NCBI RefSeq assembly: GCF_020080045.1
Contig: NZ_CP083451.1
Location: 3,149,001 to 3,213,000, forward strand
Length of the DNA: 64,000 nucleotides
Direction: 5' to 3'
From: Comamonas odontotermitis
Lineage (GTDB): Bacteria; Pseudomonadota; Gammaproteobacteria; Burkholderiales; Burkholderiaceae_C
The notes under the pieces are model-generated. The model did no database searches. It saw nothing but the letters and a program-made list of their open reading frames with translations, and was not told the origin of the DNA. Both the position numbers and the translations under genes were made by a program. This document shows, piece after piece, positions 36,756 to 45,489 of this stretch. Every line of letters begins with the position of its first letter. The stretch's first letter is position 1.

Positions 36756-37895
36756 ATGTCTGATTTAAGTCTTCAACTGCAGCAGGCCGCAAGCCAACTT
36801 CCAGTTTCAAGCTATTTCGATCAAGCGCTCTTTGAGCGCGAGATGCAAACCATCTTCCAGCACGGCCCCAAGTATGTCGGCCACCAACTGGCGATCCCCG
36901 AGATTGGCGACTATTACGCCCTTCCGCATGAAAAGGAAGGGCGCGCTCTGGTGCGCAGCGCCACGGGCCAGGCCGAGCTGATCTCCAACGTCTGCCGACA
37001 TCGCCAGGCGGTGATGCTCAAGGGCCGGGGCTCACTCCATCACCAGCAAAAAGGCAGTGCGGGCGGCAACATCGTCTGCCCGCTGCACCGCTGGACCTAC
37101 AGCCCCAGTGGTGAACTGCTGGGCGCGCCCCATTTCGCGCAAGACCCTTGCCTCAACCTCAACAACTACCGTTTGCGTGAATGGAACGGCCTGCTGTTTG
37201 AAGACAACGGTCGCGACATCCAGGCCGACCTGGCTGGCATGGGCCCGGCCGCAGCGCTCAGCTTTGATGGCTTTGTGCTCAACCACGTGGAAATGCACGA
37301 GTGCAACTACAACTGGAAGACCTTCATCGAGGTCTATCTGGAGGACTACCACGTCGGCCCTTTCCACCCAGGTCTGGGCAATTTCGTCACCTGCGACGAT
37401 CTCCAGTGGGAGTTTGGCAAGGAGTACTCGGTGCAGACCGTAGGCGTTGCGCCCGGCTTTGCCCGCCCCGGCTCCGATACCTACAAGAAGTGGCACGAAG
37501 TGCTGCTGGCCTACCGTGGCGGGCAGATGCCCGAGCACGGTGCCATCTGGCTCACCTACTACCCGCACATCATGGTTGAGTGGTACCCACATGTGCTGAC
37601 CGTCTCGACCCTGCACCCGATCAGCCCGGAAAAGACCATGAACGTGGTCGAGTTCTACTACCCGGAAGAAATCAGCGCCTTCGAGCCCGAGTTCGTGCAG
37701 GCCCAGCGTGCAGCCTACATGGAAACCGCCATTGAGGACGACGAGATCGGCGAGCGCATGGACGCGGGCCGCCGGGCTCTGTGGGAGCGCGGCGACAACG
37801 AAGTCGGCCCCTACCAGAGTCCCATGGAAGACGGCATGCAGCACTTTCACGAGTGGTATCGCAGTATGATGAAAGACGCTGTTCTGGCGAAGTAA
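36756..37895 (+). CDS. Rieske non-haem iron ring-hydroxylating oxygenase alpha subunit
   Basis: This 379-residue protein has a Rieske [2Fe-2S] centre (CRH near residue 80 and CPLH near residue 108) and a C-terminal catalytic domain with the mononuclear-iron motif EDYHVGPFHPG near residue 195. Such enzymes hydroxylate aromatic rings or demethylate amines using electrons from a reductase. No reductase or beta subunit is adjacent, as for many single-component clusters of this type in betaproteobacteria. The substrate is unknown. Transcription probably starts near 36657 and passes a leader hairpin. Confidence 0.88.
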   Translation: MSDLSLQLQQAASQLPVSSYFDQALFEREMQTIFQHGPKYVGHQLAIPEIGDYYALPHEKEGRALVRSATGQAELISNVCRHRQAVMLKGRGSLHHQQKGSAGGNIVCPLHRWTYSPSGELLGAPHFAQDPCLNLNNYRLREWNGLLFEDNGRDIQADLAGMGPAAALSFDGFVLNHVEMHECNYNWKTFIEVYLEDYHVGPFHPGLGNFVTCDDLQWEFGKEYSVQTVGVAPGFARPGSDTYKKWHEVLLAYRGGQMPEHGAIWLTYYPHIMVEWYPHVLTVSTLHPISPEKTMNVVEFYYPEEISAFEPEFVQAQRAAYMETAIEDDEIGERMDAGRRALWERGDNEVGPYQSPMEDGMQHFHEWYRSMMKDAVLAK

Positions 37896-37908
37896 TTCCT
37901 CTCAATTA

Positions 37909-37968
37909 CTATCAAATCAATAGCTGCTCGCGCTTACACAATAAGCGCAAGCAGCTTTTTTATTCTAA
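37909..37968 (+). repeat. Dispersed hairpin repeat, copy R4, serving as a terminator
   Basis: AATAGCTGCTCGCGCTTA, a 5-base loop, then TAAGCGCAAGCAGC and TTTTTT. The 14-bp stem has a single C-A mismatch. It lies 14 bp past the Rieske stop, so this copy has the full form of a Rho-independent terminator. Confidence 0.75.
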
Positions 37969-37978
37969 AGTCCTTCCG

Positions 37979-38860
37979 ATGCAAGCCCTGTGGATGGTGG
38001 CCGCCGCCTTTTGTTTCGCACTCATGGGCGTGTGCATCAAGTTCGCATCTGCCCACTACAACGCGGCAGAGATCATCTTCTACCGGGGCCTCATCAGCAT
38101 GGCCTTGCTGTGGTGGCTGGCCCGGCGCAAGCGCATCACCCTGGGCACGCAGTACCCGTTGATGCACGCCTGGCGCAGTTTCATCGGCGTGCTCTCGATG
38201 GGCTTCTGGTTCTACTCCATCGGCAAGCTGCCCCTGGCCACCGCCATGACGCTCAACTACATGAGCAGTCTCTGGATCGCTGCCTTTGTCGTGGGCGGCG
38301 CGCTGATGGCCTGGCGACCCAAGGCAGCAGGCGACCAGCCAGCGCTCAATATTCCGCTGGTGCTCACGGTCCTCATCGGCTTTGCCGGGGTGCTGCTGAT
38401 GCTGCGCCCCAGCATGGATGCCGAGCAGCTGTTTGCCGGCATCATCGGCCTGCTGTCGGGCCTGATGTCTGCCTTTGCCTACATGCAGGTGGTGGCGCTG
38501 TCGCGCATTGGCGAGCCCGAGCAGCGCGTGGTCTTCTACTTTGCTGTGGGCTCCGCTGTTGCAGGGGGGCTGACCATGCTGTTCACCGGCGCCTCGCCCT
38601 TCCCCGGCTGGCCTGCGCTCTGGCATATACCCATCGGCATTCTGGCCACGGCAGGTCAGCTGTTCATGACCATGGCCTACGCCAGTGCCACCACGCGCCG
38701 CGCGACCCTGGTCGTGGCCAACCTCCAGTACTCGGGCATCGTGTTCGGCGGGCTGGCCAGCATTGTGGTGTTTGGCGACCAGATTCCGGCCATCGGCTGG
38801 ATCGGCATGGCGCTGATCGTGGGCAGCGGCATTGCCGCCACCGTGCTGCGCAAAGGATAG
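37979..38860 (+). CDS. EamA-family (DMT) membrane transporter
   Basis: This 293-residue protein has about ten hydrophobic segments in two EamA repeats (about residues 1-130 and 145-290), the layout of drug/metabolite exporters. The start LWMVAAAFCFALMGVCIKFA is typical for the family. The ligand cannot be read from sequence; members export amino acids, nucleobases or cofactors. The ATG at 37979 is preferred because it starts the first transmembrane helix. It follows the Rieske gene after a terminator-like repeat, so it is probably transcribed separately. Confidence 0.86.
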   Translation: MQALWMVAAAFCFALMGVCIKFASAHYNAAEIIFYRGLISMALLWWLARRKRITLGTQYPLMHAWRSFIGVLSMGFWFYSIGKLPLATAMTLNYMSSLWIAAFVVGGALMAWRPKAAGDQPALNIPLVLTVLIGFAGVLLMLRPSMDAEQLFAGIIGLLSGLMSAFAYMQVVALSRIGEPEQRVVFYFAVGSAVAGGLTMLFTGASPFPGWPALWHIPIGILATAGQLFMTMAYASATTRRATLVVANLQYSGIVFGGLASIVVFGDQIPAIGWIGMALIVGSGIAATVLRKG

Positions 38861-39011
38861 CTGACGGCGCACACCAGTCATGCGTCAGCCGTGTTTTTCA
38901 TTCATAAAGCACGGCGCCAGCAGTGCTGCACCATAATGGCTGAAAACAACTCTTTTCAGGCTTGAGCGGGCCTTGTCCGGCCTGCGCCAGCCGCTTTTTT
39001 GGAGCACTGTG

Positions 39012-39896
39012 ATGGCAACCATGCCCTATACCACCCTCATCACCCCTGCCCAGCTGCAGGCGCTGCAGCAGAGCGCGCCTGCTAGCGTCATGGTGTTCGA
39101 CTGCACGTTCGAGCTGGCCCAGCCCCTGGCGGGCGAGGCGCTGTATGACGAAGTGCACATTGCTGGCGCCCTGTACGCCAACCTCGACAAGAACCTCAGC
39201 GCCCCGCACGACGGCGCTGGCCGGGTGGTTGCGGCCGCATCCGGTGGTCGCCACCCCCTGCCCACGCGCGAAACCTTTGCCACCTGGCTGTCGCAGGTCG
39301 GCTTTCGCAACGACATGCAGGCTGTGGTGTATGACCGCAATGGCGTCAATTACGCAGGCCGCCTGTGGTGGATGCTGAAATGGGCAGGCCACGAGGCCGT
39401 CGCCGTGCTCGACGGTGGTCTGCAAGCCTGGCAAGCCATGGGCGGAGCGGTAGAGAGTGGCAAGCCCACCAGCCATTTCCAGAGCAATTTCGAGTTGAAA
39501 GCCCCATTGCGCGAGCTGCGCACCGCAGGCCAGGTGCTCCAAGCGCTGGGCAGTGCGCAGACCGTGATCGATGCCCGGGCCCCTGCCCGCTATCGCGGCG
39601 AGGTAGAGCCGCTCGATCCTGTTGCCGGCCACATTCCAGGTGCGCTCAATCGTTTGTTCAGCACCAACATCGGCGCAGATGGGCGCTTCAAACCGGCCGC
39701 CGAGCTGCGCGCCGAATTTGACGCACTGCTGGGTGGCCGCGATCCCGGCACCGTCGTTCACCAATGCGGCAGCGGCGTGAGCGCCCTGCCCAACCTGATC
39801 GCCATGGAAATTGCAGGCTACGCGCCCACGGCCCTGTTTGCGGGCAGTTGGAGCGAATGGTGCAGCGATGCGGCGCGGCCGGTGGAGCGCGGGTAA
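39012..39896 (+). CDS. sseA: 3-Mercaptopyruvate/thiosulfate sulfurtransferase (tandem rhodanese)
   Basis: This 294-residue protein has two rhodanese domains. The C-terminal one carries the catalytic Cys near residue 252 in HQCGSGVSA; a CGSGV-type loop is characteristic of mercaptopyruvate sulfurtransferases, against CRKG in thiosulfate-specific ones. The N-terminal domain has YDRNGVNYAGRLWWML and no catalytic Cys, as expected. The reaction moves sulfur from 3-mercaptopyruvate to a thiol acceptor or cyanide. The start is the ATG at 39012; an upstream ATG is less likely. Substrate preference is inferred from the loop. Confidence 0.88.
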   Translation: MATMPYTTLITPAQLQALQQSAPASVMVFDCTFELAQPLAGEALYDEVHIAGALYANLDKNLSAPHDGAGRVVAAASGGRHPLPTRETFATWLSQVGFRNDMQAVVYDRNGVNYAGRLWWMLKWAGHEAVAVLDGGLQAWQAMGGAVESGKPTSHFQSNFELKAPLRELRTAGQVLQALGSAQTVIDARAPARYRGEVEPLDPVAGHIPGALNRLFSTNIGADGRFKPAAELRAEFDALLGGRDPGTVVHQCGSGVSALPNLIAMEIAGYAPTALFAGSWSEWCSDAARPVERG

Positions 39897-39922
39897 AACG
39901 CACCGCCCTCACGCCGCACAAC

Positions 39923-39974
39923 AAAAAAGAGGCCTGCGCTGTGGGTTGATAGAGCAACCCCCAACGTCAGGCCT
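39923..39974 (-). terminator. Two-tier hairpin terminator between sseA and the duplicated secreted protein
   Basis: The outer arms AGGCCTG (39930-39936) and CAGGCCT (39968-39974) enclose inner arms GGGTTG and CAACCC with a 6-base loop. The A run at 39923-39928 gives U on the minus strand. It ends the minus-strand gene at 40033-41622. Confidence 0.7.
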
Positions 39975-40032
39975 ACAGACAGGTCCTAGTGACCTACAGC
40001 TTCTGAAAATCTAAATTTCTGACCGGCTGGGC

Positions 40033-41622
40033 TTACACACCCAGAAAATTGCCTTTTCGATCCTTGATTTTGATCACGCTACCAGATGCTGGCGAAGTGC
40101 CGTTATATACAAAAGACACGCCCCCCATTTCCTGGGGCGTAGCACCACTGCTGTAGAACTTGCAGCTGATTTGCCTCTCCGCCACAGACTCAAACAGACA
40201 TTTGACGTTGCCAGATTTATTGGCGACCGCACCGTCCACCACCCGATCCAGCGACACTGTTGTCAGAATGCTGCCTGATTTCTCGCCTCGAAAAATCATA
40301 TGCCAGTCCCCCAGCAAAGATTCTTCAGGGGAACTTTGCGACGTCAACCCCATGCGAACCATCTTCTTGGGCCCCTCGCCGGGAAATTGAATCATTGCCT
40401 CTGCCAATGAAGGTGCCCCCTGAAGGTCAATCTGCACAGCGCCAGCGTCCTCCACCACAGATCCACTTCGAGCCGGGCCACCAAAATAGCGCCCTCCACC
40501 GTAGCGGAAAAGATCAATATCCATGGACGACTGGCCATAAGAGCCCGACCCCATGTGAAAAGTAGAGGCGCCAGTATTCAGGTAATCAAAAATCTGCAAC
40601 ACAGCAATATTGTTTTGCACATCCAAGCTGATTCCTCTTCCGGGTTTTCCATTGAGCTCATCCGCAACCACCCAGGTTCCATTGACTGGCATACGGGAGC
40701 CATTGCAGTTGTCACCTGGAACAAAGGTCTGCAAGGTTGTAGAAATGCATTGGCCGGGTATAACGCTCCCAGGCACCGCTCCATTGGCCAGCATATTGCC
40801 CATCAAGCGTATAGTTTTGCCAGTGGATGCATCCGTGATGACCGTGCCAGTCACATCTGCAGCCGCGTAGCGAAAGCTGATTTTTGGCATGAAATTGGCT
40901 GGAGCCTGCGAATCGCTGCGTGTGCAGTCGTAACCCTGGGCACCGCTGCCGGAATACTGGCAGTCGTAGGTCAGGTTCTTGCCAAGAAAGAGTGGCTCAT
41001 TCGAGCCCAGAAAAAATGGCTTGTAGGTGATCGGGCTCAACTTCAGCTGATACTTGCCTTCGGCCGTCTTGAGCAGCTTGCTTCCCCAAATGACGGCAAT
41101 CGAATCACCATCAACTGCTAGCCACCTTGCATTTTGACCGTCTCGCATTGCTGCGGCGTTGCCGGGGCTAAACGCATCATCAGAGCTTCCCGCCAAAAAG
41201 CGCTCAATCGCTACAGGCTCCTCACCCGGAAACTGAACCGTCCCCGTCAACCCACTGGAAAAAGTAATGGTCACATTGCCTGCATTACCAGCTTCATGGG
41301 CTGTAAGTGGCCCACTTCCAAAGTAGCGACCACCTTCGTAATGCGTCAAGGGAGCTGTTACCGTATTGCCCTTCAATTCACCAAGTGCGGTGTGGAACGT
41401 CGCCTCGCCATTGGCCTTGTAGTTGTAGACCTGCATGAAGAAAGTGTCTTCCTGCACGTCAATGGCCAGGCCTCGGCCCGGTTTGCCATTAACTTCTGCG
41501 CTTACCACCCAGGTACCCGCCTGCGGCGTGAAAGGGCGTTGCTCTGCCTGAGCCAAATGCCCCATCAAAAGACAAGCAGTTACGGGCATGCTACCCAACC
41601 AAACCAAAGCACGTCTTTTCAT
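40033..41622 (-). CDS. Secreted protein of unknown function with internal duplication
   Basis: I do not recognise a family for this 529-residue protein. It has a signal peptide (MKRRALVWLGSMPVTACLLM, cleaved near AQAEQ) and a ribosome-binding site AGGAGA before the ATG at 41622. Two halves share a module: GTWVVSAEVNGKPGRGLAID with YEGGRYFG near residues 36-100, and GTWVVADELNGKPGRGISLD with YGGGRYFG near residues 315-380. Each is a beta-rich unit and is followed by a FPGE element. Several paired cysteines suggest periplasmic or extracellular disulfides. The 290 bases upstream are strikingly AT-rich. Confidence 0.72.
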   Translation of the reverse strand: MKRRALVWLGSMPVTACLLMGHLAQAEQRPFTPQAGTWVVSAEVNGKPGRGLAIDVQEDTFFMQVYNYKANGEATFHTALGELKGNTVTAPLTHYEGGRYFGSGPLTAHEAGNAGNVTITFSSGLTGTVQFPGEEPVAIERFLAGSSDDAFSPGNAAAMRDGQNARWLAVDGDSIAVIWGSKLLKTAEGKYQLKLSPITYKPFFLGSNEPLFLGKNLTYDCQYSGSGAQGYDCTRSDSQAPANFMPKISFRYAAADVTGTVITDASTGKTIRLMGNMLANGAVPGSVIPGQCISTTLQTFVPGDNCNGSRMPVNGTWVVADELNGKPGRGISLDVQNNIAVLQIFDYLNTGASTFHMGSGSYGQSSMDIDLFRYGGGRYFGGPARSGSVVEDAGAVQIDLQGAPSLAEAMIQFPGEGPKKMVRMGLTSQSSPEESLLGDWHMIFRGEKSGSILTTVSLDRVVDGAVANKSGNVKCLFESVAERQISCKFYSSGATPQEMGGVSFVYNGTSPASGSVIKIKDRKGNFLGV

Positions 41623-41912
41623 TCCATCTCCTCTTTGAGTAAAAATCAACATGGGTGAATTTGAATTATTCAATTGATAATCAAGCATTCTTATCACTAT
41701 ATCTTTACCATATAGTTCTTGCCATCAAACCAAATTACGCAATTATGGCAAATATATAATTTAATAATTACAACATAATTATGATATTCTTCATTTTTGC
41801 GCTGTAAATTTGATTTCAATCAAACACAAATCATTTTATTAATAATAATTACTGAGCAAATAATAGGTAAAATTTTATATTCATATAATCTCTCACCAAA
41901 ATCCTGCACACT
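41623..41912. other. AT-rich intergenic region between the duplicated secreted protein and the CDI archive
   Basis: The 290 bases are very AT-rich compared with the surrounding genome, with stretches such as TAATAATAATTACTGAGCA. No gene is supported. The right part probably holds the promoter of the minus-strand gene ending at 40033. The base-composition drop marks the border of the transferred CDI region. Confidence 0.5.
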
Positions 41913-42854
41913 CTATACATGCTTCACTGAGTTTTGACATCCTAAAAATTCAGACCTAACGCGCTCTTTGTCAAAGATTGGCTTGAGGCCTGTTTCCTTG
42001 TCTCCCGTTCTCGCACTGGTGTTGCCAGCAATGCCCGAGATACCAGCCTGCGTTGTGCTGCTGGCACTGCCATTGTCCCGGCCCACGCCAGCACTGCTGC
42101 TGCCCAGGCTTCCTCCCACACCGAGCGTCATTTGCGAGCCGCTGGCGTTGTATTCGGCCTGGTTCTGCAGGTCGCTCATTACCAGCTGACCACCCGTGCG
42201 GAAGCTGTTTTTGCCCTCATCCACCGCCTTTTGCGTGCTGGTGATGGCGCCGCCCTTTAAGGTAGTGTCTCCGGCTACGTTGACTTGGAAACCTCCGTCA
42301 CCGGCTCGTATGCCGCTTTGGGTGCCCGTGCTTTGGTAGTTGCTGTCGATATTGGTGTTGCCATGGCTGACTGTGAGCCCGGGCATGCCCGCACCAATGG
42401 GAATAACCAAACTAAAGCCGCTATTGCTGCTGTGTTCGTTGTAGTTGTCCTTGTTTTGCAGGCTTTCGATGGTGAGGTTACCGCCCACATCGGCCTTGAC
42501 GCCAGTGCCCGCTACTGTTGCCCCGCGCAAGGTGGTGTCGCCCGCGCTTTGCAAGCTGACATTGCCACCTGCTTTGACGGTGGTGTTGTTGTAGCTGACT
42601 CCTGTGCCGCTGACTGTGCCAGCGCTGACGGCGCTATGTGCCGTGCTGCTTTGCTGTCCACGATCACTGCTCACACCCGCAGCTGCGCCGCTGATAGAAG
42701 CTATTATATTTATAGCATTCTGCGCTTGATGGGCAAGCGCCAAAGGCTGCTTTCCCTTCAAATCCCCTATCGCCACAACCCCTGCCTGCACCGGCGTGCA
42801 TAGCAGGGTCTGCAAGATAAAGAAGATGGTAAAGAGACGGGCCAGTGATTTCAC
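41913..42854 (-). CDS. Short secreted chimera: signal peptide joined to an FhaB/CdiA fragment
   Basis: This 313-residue frame starts at a GTG (42854) with AAAGG upstream and a signal peptide (LARLFTIFFILQTLLCTPVQA). The next 25 codons are encoded by a copy of the dispersed hairpin repeat (R5). From SGAAAGVSSDRGQQ onward it matches the late filamentous part of the main CdiA, including DTTLRGA, IRAGDGGF and AITSTQKAVD units. It ends near KPIFDKERVRSEF, a segment typical of the zone before the toxin in such proteins, followed by a short out-of-place tail. There is no TPS domain, so CdiB is unlikely to export it. It is probably a recombination remnant, although the frame is intact. Confidence 0.65.
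   Translation of the reverse strand: MKSLARLFTIFFILQTLLCTPVQAGVVAIGDLKGKQPLALAHQAQNAINIIASISGAAAGVSSDRGQQSSTAHSAVSAGTVSGTGVSYNNTTVKAGGNVSLQSAGDTTLRGATVAGTGVKADVGGNLTIESLQNKDNYNEHSSNSGFSLVIPIGAGMPGLTVSHGNTNIDSNYQSTGTQSGIRAGDGGFQVNVAGDTTLKGGAITSTQKAVDEGKNSFRTGGQLVMSDLQNQAEYNASGSQMTLGVGGSLGSSSAGVGRDNGSASSTTQAGISGIAGNTSARTGDKETGLKPIFDKERVRSEFLGCQNSVKHV
42708..42763. repeat. Dispersed hairpin repeat, copy R5 (inside the chimeric frame)
   Basis: TATAGCATTCTGCGCTTGAT, GGGCAAGCGCCAAAGGC, then TTTCCCTTCAAAT. The GCGCTT and AAGCGC arms pair. It lies exactly between the signal-peptide part and the CdiA-derived part of the frame at 41913-42854. Confidence 0.65.
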
Positions 42855-42885
42855 AAGGCCTTTATGTGATTGCGCAAAAACACCT

Positions 42886-43386
42886 CTACCTAATTGCACT
42901 TGTGCACAAAGTGAAAGCGTGTCGTAATGCTGCTCCTAGTTCTTCGTCTGAGACTGTATGTGATATCTTCAAAGGGGTTAAATCCATATCTTTTGTTACG
43001 GTATATCCATCTAATGACGTTTGTTGGGTCGGCTGAATTTCAATGAAATCACCATATACGCTTACATCACATAAATTCATGTTTTTATACAATGCTTTTT
43101 TTGTTTTGTATCCATATTTATTCATGGTGTACTTCTCGCGCATTTTTTCTGTTTCTTCGAGAATCCCCGAATTCCATAACTTCTGAAATTCTTCCAAACT
43201 TACTCTCTTGCTTTTAGAAAGAGCCAACCTCAACGATTCCCCTAAGATTTTATCTGATATATCTAGAGGTAAATATTGAGGCTCAACCTCTGGATCCCCA
43301 TAACCCAACATACCTCTTGATATAGTTGTAATTTCAAAAAAAACATCGTTAAAACTTACATTAGCCCACGCTGTCGATTTATTCAT
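42886..43386 (-). CDS. CdiI-type immunity protein of orphan module CT-4
   Basis: This 166-residue protein follows the CT-4 toxin tip with 1 bp between stop and start, the order expected of a cognate immunity gene. Its sequence (WANVSFNDVFFEITTISRGM, and later TVSDEELGAALRHAFTLC) resembles CdiI immunity proteins of the Burkholderia type, which bind and block the toxin domain in the cytoplasm. It is AT-richer than the core genome. The frame is complete. Because the toxin is promoterless and unattached, the gene may be retained to resist neighbours that still deploy this toxin. Confidence 0.7.
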   Translation of the reverse strand: MNKSTAWANVSFNDVFFEITTISRGMLGYGDPEVEPQYLPLDISDKILGESLRLALSKSKRVSLEEFQKLWNSGILEETEKMREKYTMNKYGYKTKKALYKNMNLCDVSVYGDFIEIQPTQQTSLDGYTVTKDMDLTPLKISHTVSDEELGAALRHAFTLCTSAIR

Positions 43387-43387
43387 T

Positions 43388-44089
43388 TCACTTCAACCTT
43401 GTTACAACAATAGCAATACCTCTATCTGCAGCATATTGCATCGAACGATTAATAGCATCCATCTGAGCTGGCGTTGTGCTGTATGGAATAGCAAGCTGCA
43501 TCTGCTTAGACGCAATATCAGCAGATGTAATTTGTCGTCCATTGCGGGGGCCATCTCTCACAAAATTCACCATATCATCCACATACCCATTAAGCGTACT
43601 AGTGATCCGATTTGGATTTTGGTAAGTCACGCTCCCAACTGTGTCCATCGTCTTGGTACTGACGGCCACGCCCTCTGGCGTCAGATGATCAAATGTCTTG
43701 AAGTTACTCTTGATGATGTTGAGATCGATAGTACCTTCAGGCAGTTGGGATTGCACGTAGCTTTCAAAGGGTTTGCCTTGGCCGTTGATGCCTTTGCCAA
43801 ACTCTACACCCGTTGCCTCTTTGGCTACGACTCCGCCCAATGCCTCAACTTCCATGCTCCCCGTCAGGCGCCCATACAATGCAGCCACGCCTTTGAATGC
43901 GGTGTTGATGACTTTATTGCCCAACAGTAGCTCTTCGGCCGTCGTGTCCGGCTTGATGCTGTCTCGCATCGCATAGAACTGGTTGAGCTCCTGGATGCTG
44001 TTTTTCTCATCAGCCGTGCAATAACGCGGTGGAGAGCAGGCAGTGTTGAGCTCGGTCAGTACCGACTGTAATGATTGCTTGTCAAACAC
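43388..44089 (-). CDS. Orphan CdiA-CT toxin module CT-4 (nuclease-like)
   Basis: This 233-residue frame is a detached CdiA C-terminal module. The part from GKGINGQGKPFESYVQSQLP, followed by NFKTFDHLTPEGVAVSTKTMD and later PYSTTPAQMDAINRSMQYA, resembles the endonuclease-type toxin domain found at the end of many CdiA and FhaB proteins. The preceding 100 residues (ELNTACSPPRYCTADEK onward) look like pre-toxin sequence. The start is a GTG, and the frame stays open to about 44119 without a secretion signal, TPS domain or VENN-like motif. It is therefore a silent toxin unless fused to cdiA. The nuclease activity is inferred from family resemblance. Confidence 0.7.
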   Translation of the reverse strand: MFDKQSLQSVLTELNTACSPPRYCTADEKNSIQELNQFYAMRDSIKPDTTAEELLLGNKVINTAFKGVAALYGRLTGSMEVEALGGVVAKEATGVEFGKGINGQGKPFESYVQSQLPEGTIDLNIIKSNFKTFDHLTPEGVAVSTKTMDTVGSVTYQNPNRITSTLNGYVDDMVNFVRDGPRNGRQITSADIASKQMQLAIPYSTTPAQMDAINRSMQYAADRGIAIVVTRLK

Positions 44090-44166
44090 GCTCGAGCACT
44101 GATCTTTGACCAGCCTACGCTAGCTGGCAACGACATTTGTGCTACAACGCCATTCCTCTTACATCA

Positions 44167-45066
44167 TCACTCGCTGATAGACGCCAATACCTGCCGCCAA
44201 TTTCCTGCCAATGGCTGGCGCAGAATGTAATGCTGCCTGAGCGCAGCCAATTCTAGGCGTAGAACATTAATATTTCCAAACAAATTCGTACCGTCTATGT
44301 TATCCCCAGGCATGCCTCGAAGCTCGGGGTTGCGCACGTTGTCAAAGAACGTTTGGAATTCTTCAATTGCCTCATCAGACAAAGAACCCTCATCCGCAGC
44401 ATCAATGGCGTTGCACAGCGCCTGCAGCCACTGCTGGTGCACATAAGTGTGCTTGAATTTGCGGCGGATGTTTTTTAGCAGGAACTGCGCCTTGTCTACC
44501 CGGCCAGCTAGCAGGCACAGGCGCACGGAACGCAAATACTTGCTTTGGGGCATGTAGATCCATTCTTTGGAGCCTCCATGCAGAGCGGTTTCGGCGATCT
44601 CTTCGGCAGCTTGCAGAAGGAGTGCAGCATTTAGTTCGCTGTCATCTCGCAGGACACGGGCCAAGCAAGCTCCAGCCAAGGTTTCACCGTGGTTGCCAGG
44701 GTAGATGCCTTCAACCTTCCACCCTCTGCATGGCCCATTAGAAATGAACTTGACTGACCGGTCTGCTTCTGGATCGATATCGAATCGCTCATCAGCCAAT
44801 GCCCGGTCTGCTGCTTCATTGGCCCAATTTAAAAAAATCCTACTGTATTCATGGTCGGGGTAGGCCACTGAAATGAAGATGAAATTACCCAAGAACCTAT
44901 CCACCGGCCCCTCTGGCATGGCCAATTTTCCCCAATCAAAGAAAGGCCCCCCTTTTTCAGCATAAGACCTTATCACTCCTGGATATCCAGATATTTGCCC
45001 CCACTGATCCAGTGTGCCGTCTAATGAAATATCAACCTTTTGCTTCCAATCCTCAAAGTACATCAT
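44167..45066 (-). CDS. Putative immunity protein of orphan module CT-3
   Basis: I do not recognise a family for this 299-residue protein with confidence. It is mostly helical with TPR-like spacing (for example ALLLQAAEEIAETALHG and LLAGRVDKAQFLLKNI) and has no signal peptide. Its ATG overlaps the stop of the CT-3 nuclease fragment by 4 bp, the strongest reason to call it the cognate immunity protein. Large helical immunity proteins of this size exist in polymorphic-toxin systems. The gene is complete. Confidence 0.6.
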   Translation of the reverse strand: MMYFEDWKQKVDISLDGTLDQWGQISGYPGVIRSYAEKGGPFFDWGKLAMPEGPVDRFLGNFIFISVAYPDHEYSRIFLNWANEAADRALADERFDIDPEADRSVKFISNGPCRGWKVEGIYPGNHGETLAGACLARVLRDDSELNAALLLQAAEEIAETALHGGSKEWIYMPQSKYLRSVRLCLLAGRVDKAQFLLKNIRRKFKHTYVHQQWLQALCNAIDAADEGSLSDEAIEEFQTFFDNVRNPELRGMPGDNIDGTNLFGNINVLRLELAALRQHYILRQPLAGNWRQVLASISE

Positions 45067-45428
45067 TTATTTCTCCCGAACGTAACAACCCGAGAAACAG
45101 GAGATCCCATTCTTTTGGCAAGAATATCATCCACCCGGCCCGCTGTCTTGGCTGCATTATTTACACTAGTATAAAGCTCCACCTGATAAGTTTTAGACTC
45201 CAACTGCACCAAAAGTGAATCCCGTATTCTCTCATTATCAATTTTCAATATGCTTTCTCGAACTACATTGAGATTTCTATTTAATGTTTCCACCTTATAT
45301 TCCCCCAGTGCAGTTAACTCACTATCACCCGCCTTGGCTTCACCAATCACTAATTGGGGCCGTCCGTTTACCATCTTGGCGTACGCAATGTCAAGGCCAT
45401 TGTTATTACCAGTCTTGGAGCCAAGCAT
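45063..45428 (-). pseudogene. 5'-truncated orphan CdiA-CT toxin CT-3 (PD-(D/E)XK-like nuclease)
   Basis: The fragment reads as a restriction-nuclease-like toxin tip: Asp in NNNGLDIAYAKM, then the ExK pair in LVIGEAKAG, the order of a PD-(D/E)XK core. The frame is open a little further, to 45491 (NNSKASAAQFVKDEAGKDFI), then stops where a dispersed repeat begins. No start codon with a ribosome-binding site or export signal precedes it. It is the last 120-140 residues of a longer CdiA-type protein, left behind next to its immunity gene. The fold assignment is inference from spacing. Confidence 0.6.
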
Positions 45429-45489
45429 ACCAATGAAGTCCTTTCCAGCCTCGTCTTTGACAAACTGCGCTGCAGAGGCTTTGCTATTA

